A stretch of DNA of 64,000 nt, taken from the NCBI GenBank assembly GCA_021793235.1, contig JAJYTD010000003.1, positions 124,001 through 188,000 of the forward strand, in the 5' to 3' direction. The notes under the pieces were generated by a model. That model was not told the origin of the DNA and did not search any database. It saw only the letters and a program-made list of their open reading frames with translations. The DNA is from Actinomycetes bacterium. GTDB lineage: Bacteria; Actinomycetota; Actinomycetes; Streptosporangiales; Streptosporangiaceae. A program made the translations under genes and the position numbers. Numbering within the stretch: the first letter of the stretch is position 1; every line of letters starts with the position of its first letter. This document shows, piece by piece, positions 51,160-59,267 of this stretch.

Positions 51160-51225
51160 GGCTGTCATCAGGGGGAATCGCGGGGTTCCCCCGCGCTTCC
51201 CCACCTGCAGTCTTTCCTCCGGTGC

Positions 51226-52188
51226 TTAACTGGAGCTCTCTTGGATGGTGACCGGAATGCCGTTAGGGGTGTCCACCATGGCCACACGCGCGGACCCGAA
51301 GAGCAGTTCGGGGCCGTGGACGGGGCCGGTGCGCACTGTGCCTCCGAGCTCTGCCACCCGGGCGAGCGTCGCGTCGAGGTCGGGGGTCTGCACAAGCCAT
51401 CCCGTGTGCCCCAGGTGGCGGGCCGTGCGCTGCCGCTCCCGGCGGTCCGTTCCCACCATGCCGTCCTGGACCTGGGTGACCTCGATCCGCGCGGTGAGCG
51501 GGCCGGCGAGGAACGCCAGACGCATCTGTGTTCCCGCGGGAAGGCTGGCCATCTCCTCAAGCCCGGGCGAGGAGAAGGAGACGTCGTACCAGAGCTGCAG
51601 TCCAAGGCCCTCCGGTCCCCAGAAGCCGATCTCGGCCTCGAAGTCGGGCACGTTGCAGACCACCGATGTGAGCTCGGTGTACCCGCGGTCCGGATCGGTG
51701 TCCCACGCCGCCGTCCCCCGCGGTGACGCCGGCTCCACGAACACCAGGTCGGTGCCATCAGGCGCGTTGCAGAAACCCTCGGTCACCGTGACCATGCGCT
51801 CGCCCAGTGGAACCTCCCACGTAGCGGGGGGAGTCACCCAGTCATAGGACGCGGCGGTCAGCGTGCGGTGGGACTCCTGGATGTCGTGGGTGTACATGTC
51901 GATCCCCGCGAGGCCGAAGTCGGCGGTGTGCGGGTACTCCGCCGGTCCCCGGTCAGGCACGGTGAGCAGCACGATGCGGCCGTGCGGGGCGCCGGCGGCG
52001 GTCAGTACGGTGACGTGCGTCTCGGTGACGCCTTCGCCCCATATCGCGGCCGCCGCTTCGGCGCTGAGCACACCCGATTCGGCCACCGCGTAGCCGAGCT
52101 GGCCGCAGTAGAGGTCGATGTGCCGCTCCGGGGTGCTCACTCCGATGAACGCGGCGTTGACCCCCTGGATCAGTGGTTGTCCTGTCAC
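51226..52188 (-). CDS. Two-module VOC protein 1
   Basis: 320 residues with two glyoxalase-like VOC halves: 1-150 (NAAFIGVSTPERHIDLYCGQLGYAV ... FGLAGIDMYTHDIQES) and 165-315 (GYTELTSVVCNVPDFEAEIGFWGPE ... HTGWLVQTPDLDATLARVAELGG). PAGTQMRLAFLAGP is shared with the VOC protein at 53666, so the two are paralogues. VOC proteins in catabolic clusters are extradiol dioxygenases, isomerases or epimerases; clear metal ligands could not be fixed by eye. GTG 52188 overlaps the stop of flavoprotein 2 by four bases. Confidence 0.8.
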   Translation of the reverse strand: MTGQPLIQGVNAAFIGVSTPERHIDLYCGQLGYAVAESGVLSAEAAAAIWGEGVTETHVTVLTAAGAPHGRIVLLTVPDRGPAEYPHTADFGLAGIDMYTHDIQESHRTLTAASYDWVTPPATWEVPLGERMVTVTEGFCNAPDGTDLVFVEPASPRGTAAWDTDPDRGYTELTSVVCNVPDFEAEIGFWGPEGLGLQLWYDVSFSSPGLEEMASLPAGTQMRLAFLAGPLTARIEVTQVQDGMVGTDRRERQRTARHLGHTGWLVQTPDLDATLARVAELGGTVRTGPVHGPELLFGSARVAMVDTPNGIPVTIQESSS

Positions 52189-53669
52189 GATCGGCTCCTG
52201 TCCGAGATCGTCTCGGCGAGGCGTTCGCCGAGCAGTCGTCCCAGGGTCATGGCGGGAGTGACGCTCATTCCCCCGACGTAGTTGTCTCCGGCGAAGACGT
52301 TGTTGCCCAGAATCTCCCCGACGGCGTGCAGGCCGGGGATCGGGTTTCCGGCGGTGTCCAGCACCGACAGGTCGGTGTTCACCCGCAGTCCATCGCGGGA
52401 CAGGATGGAGGCGGCGACGCTGGTGATCGCGTAGAACGGGCCCTGCTCCAACCGGGAAGGCAGCACGCTGCGCCCGAACGCCGCGTCCGTCCCGGTTGCC
52501 ACGGCGTCGTTGTAGCCTCCCACTGTCCGCGCGAGCACGTCAGCGTCGATACCGAGCCGATCCGCCAGCGTCTCGAGGTCTGGCGCCCGGGTCACCCACG
52601 GGCTCGTCTCGCAGGCCGAGAGGAAGCGGTCCTGGTCCCAGCCGCTGGTGGGATTGTTGATGAGCGGCTTCGGCGCGGCCTCCGCCGCGGCGCGGTCGAA
52701 GATGATGTGCATGGTCGCGTCGGGTTGGCGCAGCAGTTCGCGCTCGCGCTGCTCCGGGCTCTGGGTGTCCTCCGGGACGAAGCGCTCGCCGCGCTTGTTG
52801 ACCCAGATCTCATACGGTGTCCGGTACGCCGGGGCGAGCTCGATGAACGCTTCCCGGTAGTCCACGGCGTGCCCGGGACGGGACGGATCCGGAATCAGTC
52901 CCATGATGGGGAGGAAGACGCCGTCACTGGAGACCGCGGCACCGATGTCTTCGGCCATCACCAGCCCGTCACCGGTGGCGTGGTCGAGGCAGCCGATGAG
53001 CACCGACGAGAGGTGCTCGGGCAGGAAGCGGTTGCGCAGTTCCCGGTTCGCGTCGTAGCCGCCCGTGGCCAGGACGACGGCGGCGGCGGTGAGCTCGATC
53101 GTCTCGCCTGTGGCGGAAGGGACCACCCGCACCCCGGTGACCTGTCCCCTTTCGGTGATGAGCCCGGTGGCCTCGGTGCCAAGGCGCAGGGTGATGCGGC
53201 CGTCGGCGATCAACGGGCGCAGCCGCTCGTGGAGCACCCGAATCACGGAGAGGCCGTTCTGGCGGCCCCAGTACGTCCGCGGGACCGAGTACACCTCGTG
53301 GCCGTGGATCAGGCCCGGGCACGCCGGGGAGAAGTCGAAGCCCAGGGAGTCCAACCAGTCGACGATCTCCCCCTGTCGGCGCACGGTCAGCCAGGCGAGC
53401 TCGCGGTCGACCTTGCCGTGGGAGAGGCGCCAGACGTCGTCGAAGTGCCGCTGCGGATCGTCGTCGATGCCGTGTTCCCGCTGGCGCCGCGTGCCGGCAC
53501 CGGAGAACTCCCCGTTCGCGATGTGCAGCATCCCGCCGATGTGGTCCTGCTTATCGATCAGATCGACGTGTAGACCGTGCTCGGCCGCTGCGAGCGCGAC
53601 GCACAGGCCGGCCCCACCGGTGCCGACGACGACGATGCCGCTCCGGTGCTCGGTGCGGGGCGCGGTCAT
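52185..53669 (-). CDS. FAD-dependent oxidoreductase 2 (fumarate reductase/KSTD-like)
   Basis: 494 residues. GIVVVGTGGAGLCVALAAAEHGLHVDLIDKQ (FAD), GGMLHIANGEFSGAGTRRQREHGIDDDP, IHGHEVYSVPRTYWGRQNGLSVIRV, VVLATGGYDANRELR and GLHAVGEILGNNVFAGDNYVGGMSVTPAMTLGRLLGERL. Same class and order of motifs as the protein at 48302. ATG 53669 overlaps the stop of the VOC gene upstream by four bases (ATGA), and its own stop overlaps the next VOC gene, so it is translationally tied to two VOC proteins. Likely removes or adds hydrogens on a ring or side chain of the pathway substrate. Confidence 0.88.
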   Translation of the reverse strand: MTAPRTEHRSGIVVVGTGGAGLCVALAAAEHGLHVDLIDKQDHIGGMLHIANGEFSGAGTRRQREHGIDDDPQRHFDDVWRLSHGKVDRELAWLTVRRQGEIVDWLDSLGFDFSPACPGLIHGHEVYSVPRTYWGRQNGLSVIRVLHERLRPLIADGRITLRLGTEATGLITERGQVTGVRVVPSATGETIELTAAAVVLATGGYDANRELRNRFLPEHLSSVLIGCLDHATGDGLVMAEDIGAAVSSDGVFLPIMGLIPDPSRPGHAVDYREAFIELAPAYRTPYEIWVNKRGERFVPEDTQSPEQRERELLRQPDATMHIIFDRAAAEAAPKPLINNPTSGWDQDRFLSACETSPWVTRAPDLETLADRLGIDADVLARTVGGYNDAVATGTDAAFGRSVLPSRLEQGPFYAITSVAASILSRDGLRVNTDLSVLDTAGNPIPGLHAVGEILGNNVFAGDNYVGGMSVTPAMTLGRLLGERLAETISDRSRS

Positions 53670-54505
53670 TGGGACTCCTCTGCGACGAGAGCGATTCGGA
53701 CTCCCGCGGGTCCCTGCAGATCGCCGTCGGGCAGCTCCGCCGCACCCGCGGCGACCAGGGACGCACGGTCGGCGGCAGGGTCCTCGGCCGTGAACACCAG
53801 GCGCTGAATGCCGACCCGGTCGGCGGTCCGGTCGGCCGCCTCGACCCCCGTGAACGACATGATCTCCAGCCGTGCCGGTGCCCCCTCCGGCCCGATCATG
53901 AAGGCGAGGCGCAGCGACGCCCCGGCGGGCATGCCGACCAGCCGCTCGAACTCCTCGCCGGTCATCGCGGCGTCGAACAGGGGGCGCATGCCGGCCGCGG
54001 TGAACAAGTCGACCGCGGCCTGGTGGTCCTCGACTACGAGTACCGCGGTGTGCAGTTCCGAGTGGCGGCGCTCGGAGTCGGCCCAAAGCGCGGGGCTGGG
54101 CCGGTGGGCATCCCCGGTGACCTGCGGGATCGTCCACCAGATTCCGTCGGTTCCCCGCCCGACGAGCTCGGTCATCGTCGCGGTTCCGTACGCGTAGCTC
54201 ACCGGATCGCGGGGCTCGCCCCCGGCCGCTCGCATCGCCTGAGCAGTGCCGGCCAGGTCCCGCGAGTAGATACCGAGCAGCCGGGCGCCGTAGTCCCACA
54301 GAGCGGGTGGTGGGTCGGCGGTGGCCGTGGTCGGGACCAGGCGCAGGCGCCCTCCCGGGGATCCGGCCACCCCCAACAGCACGCCGTCGTGGGCGGTGGG
54401 GGCGCCGTCCAGCACCTCCAGCCCGAAGGCCTCCCGGTGGAACGCGGTGGCGGCCGGCACGTCCGTGCTGGCCACCACGGCCTCCCGTATCCCGAGCAAA
54501 CTCAT
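53666..54505 (-). CDS. Two-module VOC protein 2
   Basis: 279 residues, two VOC halves: REAVVASTDVPAATAFHREAFGLEVLDG ... LWDYGARLLGIYSRDLAGTAQAMRAAGG and ELHTAVLVVEDHQAAVDLFTAAGMRPLFDAAM ... RLVFTAEDPAADRASLVAAG. The block MPAGASLRLAFMIGPEGAPARLEIMSF parallels the VOC protein at 51226. ATG 54505 with AGGAG five bases upstream. First gene after the lyase in the leftward arm; coupled to flavoprotein 2. Function unknown, perhaps ring isomerase or dioxygenase. Confidence 0.8.
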   Translation of the reverse strand: MSLLGIREAVVASTDVPAATAFHREAFGLEVLDGAPTAHDGVLLGVAGSPGGRLRLVPTTATADPPPALWDYGARLLGIYSRDLAGTAQAMRAAGGEPRDPVSYAYGTATMTELVGRGTDGIWWTIPQVTGDAHRPSPALWADSERRHSELHTAVLVVEDHQAAVDLFTAAGMRPLFDAAMTGEEFERLVGMPAGASLRLAFMIGPEGAPARLEIMSFTGVEAADRTADRVGIQRLVFTAEDPAADRASLVAAGAAELPDGDLQGPAGVRIALVAEESQ

Positions 54506-54629
54506 GACAACTCCTATCCAGAAGGGATACAACGGGACGGCTTTGGTCGGGTGCGCGGCCGGAGGCCGGTACCGCCCGGCTCCACCGCCGTTTCCACCGC
54601 CGTGGGCCGGCCCGAACCGTGGCCGTCAC

Positions 54630-55490
54630 CTATCGGGCGAGCGCGAGGACGCGGCGGGCGCGGCGCACTACCGCCTCGTCGATCATCTTTCCGTCGGCGC
54701 CGATGAGAACTCCCTTGCCTTGGGAGACGGCGTCTTCGTAGGACGCCACGAGTTCCCGGCTTGCGGCGACGGTGCGTTCGTCGGGGGTGAATACGTCGTT
54801 GGCGACGTCGATCTGGGCCGGATGGATGCAGGCGCGCCCCACGAACCCCTGCCGAGCCAGCGCTGTCGTGGACGCGCGGAACGCCTCAAGGTCCCGGAAG
54901 TCGGTGGAGACCGGCGCCACCGGCGACATGAGGCCTGCCGCCGCGCTGACCAGCACCACCCGGGAGCGGATCGCGGCCAGCTCACGCTGGTCGGCTCCCG
55001 GGGCGATGCCGGTGTCCGCCGCGAGGTCCTCCTCGCCGACCTGCAGCCGGACGACGCGGGGGGCGGCCGCGATCCGCTCCGCTTGCAGCACGGCGGCCGC
55101 CGACTCCAGCAGCGGAACCACGCCGATTGTGCCCGTGGTCACCCCGGTCGCGCTCTCCGCCTCGGTGAGGACGGTGTCCATGACTTCCAGTTCCTCGGCG
55201 GAGGCCGCCTTGGCGACCATCACGCCGGTGACCGCGGGTCCCACGACGGCTCGGATGTCCTCGTGGCCGAGGTCTCCCGGGTTCACCCGGACCCAGATCT
55301 CGACATTGCGCTCCTCGCGCGGGCGCTGTTCCCCGAGCCAGCAGGCCACAGCCTCGCGGGCCGTCTCCTTCCCCGAAACCGGGACAGCGTCCTCAAGATC
55401 GATGATCAGCGCGTCCGCGCCCCGTGATAGCGCTTTGTCCAGCTTGGACTGGTCGTTCCCAGGTACGTACAAGTAGGATCGGGGAATCAC
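54630..55490 (-). CDS. HpcH/HpaI family lyase (CitE-like)
   Basis: 286 residues: PRSYLYVPGNDQSKLDKALSRGADALIIDLEDAVP, VRVNPGDLGHEDIRAVVGPAVTGVMVAKAAS, VPLLESAAAVLQAERIAAAP and LQVGEEDLAADTGI, then GRACIHPAQIDVANDVF. This is the CitE/malyl-CoA lyase/citramalyl-CoA lyase branch, which splits or forms 3-hydroxy-acyl-CoA or acid thioesters with metal. It would be the C-C cleaving step of the island. GTG 55490 has GGAGG four bases upstream. First gene of the leftward arm, behind its own promoter and operator. Confidence 0.88.
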   Translation of the reverse strand: MIPRSYLYVPGNDQSKLDKALSRGADALIIDLEDAVPVSGKETAREAVACWLGEQRPREERNVEIWVRVNPGDLGHEDIRAVVGPAVTGVMVAKAASAEELEVMDTVLTEAESATGVTTGTIGVVPLLESAAAVLQAERIAAAPRVVRLQVGEEDLAADTGIAPGADQRELAAIRSRVVLVSAAAGLMSPVAPVSTDFRDLEAFRASTTALARQGFVGRACIHPAQIDVANDVFTPDERTVAASRELVASYEDAVSQGKGVLIGADGKMIDEAVVRRARRVLALAR

Positions 55491-55524
55491 GGAGCCTCCG
55501 AAACGAACGCGTTGTTTCGTCTTT

Positions 55525-55572
55525 TGGAATAATGTTCCAATTACACTAGACTGGCCAGGCCACGGCCGTCAA
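55525..55572 (-). promoter_or_regulatory. Leftward-arm promoter with island operator
   Basis: Minus strand: -35 TTGACG (55572-55567), 18-base spacer, -10 TAGTGT (55548-55543), operator TGGAACA-T-TATTCCA (55539-55525; plus strand TGGAATA-A-TGTTCCA, one of the two most symmetric copies). A second inverted repeat CGAAAC-N9-GTTTCG (55499-55519) lies between operator and the lyase start. Confidence 0.85.
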
Positions 55573-55658
55573 CGGCCGGGTGCGGTGAGCCGCCCGTCTC
55601 CGTGTAGTTCGAGCAAGTCAAGGGTGTCTCGGGAGGTCTTGGGGTGATCGGTCGCCCC

Positions 55659-55717
55659 TTGTCTTGCGCTGCCCCGTATCTTACGATAAATGGAATGCTG
55701 TTCCTGATAGTGGAACA
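55659..55717 (+). promoter_or_regulatory. Rightward-arm promoter with island operator
   Basis: -35 TTGTCT (55659-55664), 17-base spacer, -10 TACGAT (55682-55687), then operator TGGAATG-C-TGTTCCT (55691-55705) and an extra half-site TGGAACA (55711-55717). Ribosome site GAAGGAG follows and the CoA transferase starts at 55736. Confidence 0.8.
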
Positions 55718-55735
55718 ACCCGCGAAGGAGTCTCC

Positions 55736-56935
55736 ATGTCGAACGGTCCGCTGGACGGGCTGCGCGTGCTGGATGTTTCGACGATCCTCGCCGGGCCGCT
55801 GTGCTGCCAGATCCTCGGCGACTTCGGCGCCGAGGTGATCAAGATCGAGCATCCGGTCAAGGGCGACAGCATGCGCGGCCACGGGGAGAGCAAGGAAGGC
55901 ATCCCGCTGTGGTGGAAGGAGATCTCCCGGAACAAGCGGACGATCGGGCTCAGCCTCTCCGACCCGGAAGGCGCCGACCTGTTCCTTGAACTCGCCGCGA
56001 CGGCCGACGTCATCGTGGAGAACTTCCGCCCCGGGACGCTGGAGCGCTGGGGCGTTGGCCCTGAGCGGCTCCACGAACGCAACCCCGGCCTGGTCATCGT
56101 CCGGATCACCGGTTTCGGGCAGACGGGCCCCTACGCCTCGCGTGCCGGATTCGGCACCATCGCCGAGGCCATGAGCGGGTTCGCGCACCTCACCGGAGAG
56201 GCCGACGGTCCGCCGACCCTGCCGGCGTTCGGCCTCGCCGACAGCATCTGCGGGATCGCCGCCTCCTCCGCCGCGACGATGGCGCTCTACGAGCGCGACC
56301 GCGGCAGTGGCCGCGGTCAGGTGGTGGACATGAGCCTGCTCGAGCCGATCATGACGGCCGTCGGTCCCGGACCCACGGTCTACGACCAGCTCGGCACGGT
56401 CGGCATGCGCCACGGCAACCGGTCGACGAACAACGCCCCCCGCAACACCTACCGCACCAGTGACGGCCACTGGGTCGCCGTGTCCACCAGTGCCCAGGCG
56501 ATCGCCGAGCGCGTGCTCCGGCTGGTCGGCCACCCGGAGGTGATCGACGAGCCCTGGTTCGCCACCGGTCACGGCCGCGCTCAGCACGCCGACCTGCTCG
56601 ACGAGTACGTCGGCGGCTGGATCGGCGAGCGCACGCGTGATGAGGCCGTCGCCGCCTTCACCGAGGCCGGCGCCGCGATCACCCCGATCTACTCGGCCAA
56701 GGACCTTGTCGAGGACCCCCACATCCAGGCCACCGACATGATCGTCGAGGTACCCGACGACGACCTCGGCAAGCTCAAGATGCACAACGTGATGTGGCGA
56801 ATGCAGCGGACCCCCGGCCGTATCCGCTTCACCGGACACGACCCCGGTCAGGACACCGACGCCGTCCTCATCGATGAGCTTGGCTGCGACCCCGACACCA
56901 TCGCACGCCTTCGGGAACGCAGGATCGTTCACTGA
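55736..56935 (+). CDS. CaiB/BaiF family (class III) CoA transferase
   Basis: 399 residues. LDGLRVLDVSTILAGPLCCQILGDFGAEVIKIEHPVKGDSMR, NKRTIGLSLSDPEGADLFLELAATADVIVENFRPGTLERWG (the catalytic Asp of the family is in this part of the protein or shortly after), GFGQTGPYASRAGFGTIAEAMSGFAHLTGEADGPPTLP and the helical FGLADSICGIAASSAATMALYERDRGSGRGQVVDMSL. Moves CoA between acids by an Asp-anhydride. It would activate the acid formed by ring opening, perhaps with succinyl-CoA or acetyl-CoA as donor. ATG 55736 with GAAGGAG upstream. First gene of the rightward arm. Confidence 0.93.
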   Translation: MSNGPLDGLRVLDVSTILAGPLCCQILGDFGAEVIKIEHPVKGDSMRGHGESKEGIPLWWKEISRNKRTIGLSLSDPEGADLFLELAATADVIVENFRPGTLERWGVGPERLHERNPGLVIVRITGFGQTGPYASRAGFGTIAEAMSGFAHLTGEADGPPTLPAFGLADSICGIAASSAATMALYERDRGSGRGQVVDMSLLEPIMTAVGPGPTVYDQLGTVGMRHGNRSTNNAPRNTYRTSDGHWVAVSTSAQAIAERVLRLVGHPEVIDEPWFATGHGRAQHADLLDEYVGGWIGERTRDEAVAAFTEAGAAITPIYSAKDLVEDPHIQATDMIVEVPDDDLGKLKMHNVMWRMQRTPGRIRFTGHDPGQDTDAVLIDELGCDPDTIARLRERRIVH

Positions 56936-56981
56936 CCCGAGTCCGCCCCCCCATCCCACCCCTTCGACGGACGAGGAATAC

Positions 56982-57824
56982 ATGACCACTGAGACCATGC
57001 CAGCGACCGACCCCTTGCTGGCGGCCATACGCGCGGGTGTGAGGATCTTCGACCTGGGTCGACGCCTCACCGTCGGTATGCCGCAGTCTCCGAACCACCC
57101 GGCCTACTGGCACGCTCTGGTGCGCCGCCACGGTGACATGGTCCGCCCCGACGGGGGGTCCGCGGCCAATGACATGATCTCCATGGGCACCCACGTCGGG
57201 ACGCACATCGACGCCCTGTCCCATGTCTCGCAGGACGGCGAGCTCTACGACGGGATCGGCGCAGCAGAGGCCCTTGAGCACGGACGCTACGCCCGCCTCG
57301 GCGCCCACACCATCGAACCGATGTTGCGCCGCGGCGTCCTGCTCGACATCCCCGCCGTGCTGGGTGTGCAGCGCTGCGAGCCGGGATATGAGATCACCCC
57401 CGACGACCTGGCCGCAGCCGAGCGCCACCTGCCCGAGGGGATCGGCGCCGGTGACGTGGTCCTCGTTCGCAGCGGGTGGGGCCAGCACTTCGACAACGGC
57501 GATTCCGCGCTGTTCATCGGCAAGGACTCCGGTGTACCGGGGGTCGGCGCCGCCGGTGCCGCTTGGCTGGCCGACAAGGAGGCGCACGCGGTAGGCGCCG
57601 ACACGATCGCCTTCGAGCGCCTCGCCCCCGGCGCAGGGCACAGCGTGCTTCCGGCGCACCGCGTGCTCCTGGTCGAACGCGGCATCTACATCGTTGAGAC
57701 CATGGCCCTGGAGGAGCTGGCGGGCGCGGGCATTCGCGACTTCGCCTTTGTGCTCGCCCCGCTTCCGCTGTTCGGAGCGACGGGCTCCCCGGTCCGCCCG
57801 CTGGCGGTGGTGAGCAATGGCTGA
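56982..57824 (+). CDS. Cyclase family hydrolase (kynurenine formamidase-like)
   Basis: 280 residues. The metal motif HVGTHIDALSH (HxGTHxDxxxH) is complete, preceded by FDLGRRLTVGMPQSPNHPAYWHALVRRHGD; GAGDVVLVRSGWGQHFDN and PAHRVLLVERGIYIVETMALEEL are also family features. The family contains kynurenine formamidase, isatin hydrolase and polyketide cyclases; it hydrolyses amides or lactams. It may open a lactam or imide of the pathway. ATG 56982 is chosen (frame open upstream inside the CoA transferase). Overlaps the next gene by 8 bases. Confidence 0.9.
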   Translation: MTTETMPATDPLLAAIRAGVRIFDLGRRLTVGMPQSPNHPAYWHALVRRHGDMVRPDGGSAANDMISMGTHVGTHIDALSHVSQDGELYDGIGAAEALEHGRYARLGAHTIEPMLRRGVLLDIPAVLGVQRCEPGYEITPDDLAAAERHLPEGIGAGDVVLVRSGWGQHFDNGDSALFIGKDSGVPGVGAAGAAWLADKEAHAVGADTIAFERLAPGAGHSVLPAHRVLLVERGIYIVETMALEELAGAGIRDFAFVLAPLPLFGATGSPVRPLAVVSNG

Positions 57825-59235
57825 GCCCACACTCGGACAGCGGATCGCCGAGTTCGCGGCCGACGCAAGAAGCAACGGGATCCCCGATGACGTCGCCGCC
57901 AGTGTCCGGCAGCGCATCCTGGACGTGCTCGGGCTCTGCGTGGCCGCCCACCGGCTGGACACGAGCACGGCGGCCGTCGACTACCTGCTCGGCCAGGGCG
58001 GAAACCCGCAGGCACGGATCGTGGGGGTGCCTACGCCGGTGACCGCCGCCCAGGCCGCTTTCGGGAACGGTGTGCTGGCGCACTCCCTCGACTACGACGA
58101 CACCCACCTTCCCTCGGTGCTGCACCCCAGTGCCAGCGTGGTCCCCACGGCCCTGGCCGCGGCCGAGCACTCCGGTGTCAACGACGCCGGGGAGATCCTC
58201 AGCGCCGTCGCGGTCGGCCTGGAGGTCGCGGTCCGACTGGGCATGGCAGGCTACGACCGGGAACTGGGCAACTCGGTCTTCTTCGAGCACGGCCAGCACG
58301 CCACCTCCATCTGCGGCGCCATGGGCGGCGCCGTTGCCGCGGCCATGCTGTACGGCGCGGACGCCCCCGGCATCCTCGACGCCTTGGGGATCACCGGATC
58401 GATGGCCTCCGGAATCATCGAGGCGAACCGGACCGGCGGCACCGTCAAGCGACTGCACTGCGGCTGGGCGGCCCAATCGGCCATCACCGCAGCACAGCTG
58501 GCCAAGGGCGGCTTCACCGGACCCCCGAGCGTGCTGGAGGGGCGGTTCGGGTTCTTCCAGGCCTGGCTGCACGGCACCTTCCACCCGGAGGAGATCACCC
58601 GGGGGCTGGGGGAGGAGTGGAGCGTACCCGGCATCTTCTTCAAGCCCTATCCGGCGAACCACTTCACCCACACCGCGATCGACGCGGGGCTGGCACTGCA
58701 CGCGCGGGGGGTCGACCCCGAGCGGATCGAGCGGATCACGCTGGCGGTGCCCTCGGCGGTGATCCGCACCATCGGCCAGCCCATCGAGACCAAACGCGCC
58801 CCCATGACCGGCTACCAGGCGCAGTTCAGCGGCCCGTACGCGGTTGTGGCCGGCCTCCTCGGAGGCGGCGGCGGACTCGGCCTCGGGCTGGACGACTTCA
58901 CCGATGAGCTGGCCCAAGACCCGCATCGGCGCGCGCTCATGAACAAGGTCGACATCGTAGGGGCGGCACGCTGCGATGAGATCTACCCGTACCAGTTTCC
59001 CGCCGTCGTGACGGTGACCACCACCGACGGCGAGGAGATCGTCGAGGAGGCGCTGACCAACCGTGGCGGCCCGCAGCGGCCGCTGAGCGACGCGGAACTC
59101 GCCCGCAAATTCGACGACAACGTGCGCGGCCGCCTCCCCGAAGACGTGGCCGCCAACGTCCGGGAACGGGTCCTGGCTCCCGGCCCTGTCCTCGACGTGC
59201 CCTCGATTCTGACGCAGATGTGCACCTTCCGCTGA
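57817..59235 (+). CDS. MmgE/PrpD family protein
   Basis: 472 residues. N-terminal helical domain (LGQRIAEFAADARSNGIPDDVAASVRQRILDVLGLCVAAHRLD), GNGVLAHSLDYDDTHLPSVLHPSASVVPTALAAAEHSG (substrate-site His/Asp motif), KRLHCGWAAQSAITAAQLAKGGFTGPPSVLEGRFGFFQAW and FKPYPANHFTHTAIDAGLALHARG, all typical. PrpD dehydrates 2-methylcitrate; MmgE relatives handle itaconate- and aconitate-like acids or isomerise. Here it would hydrate or dehydrate a branched acid before the CitE-like cleavage. Start ATG 57817 overlaps the cyclase gene. Confidence 0.92.
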   Translation: MAEPTLGQRIAEFAADARSNGIPDDVAASVRQRILDVLGLCVAAHRLDTSTAAVDYLLGQGGNPQARIVGVPTPVTAAQAAFGNGVLAHSLDYDDTHLPSVLHPSASVVPTALAAAEHSGVNDAGEILSAVAVGLEVAVRLGMAGYDRELGNSVFFEHGQHATSICGAMGGAVAAAMLYGADAPGILDALGITGSMASGIIEANRTGGTVKRLHCGWAAQSAITAAQLAKGGFTGPPSVLEGRFGFFQAWLHGTFHPEEITRGLGEEWSVPGIFFKPYPANHFTHTAIDAGLALHARGVDPERIERITLAVPSAVIRTIGQPIETKRAPMTGYQAQFSGPYAVVAGLLGGGGGLGLGLDDFTDELAQDPHRRALMNKVDIVGAARCDEIYPYQFPAVVTVTTTDGEEIVEEALTNRGGPQRPLSDAELARKFDDNVRGRLPEDVAANVRERVLAPGPVLDVPSILTQMCTFR

Positions 59236-59267
59236 CTGACGTCAGCCCCGTCCGGTTAGGAGACCCC

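Noticed and set aside
52185-54629. One very long minus-strand frame that seems to fuse extra sequence to flavoprotein 2
   Set aside because: The upstream part is antisense-like and runs through the VOC gene in another frame; the true start is the ATG at 53669 overlapping the VOC stop.
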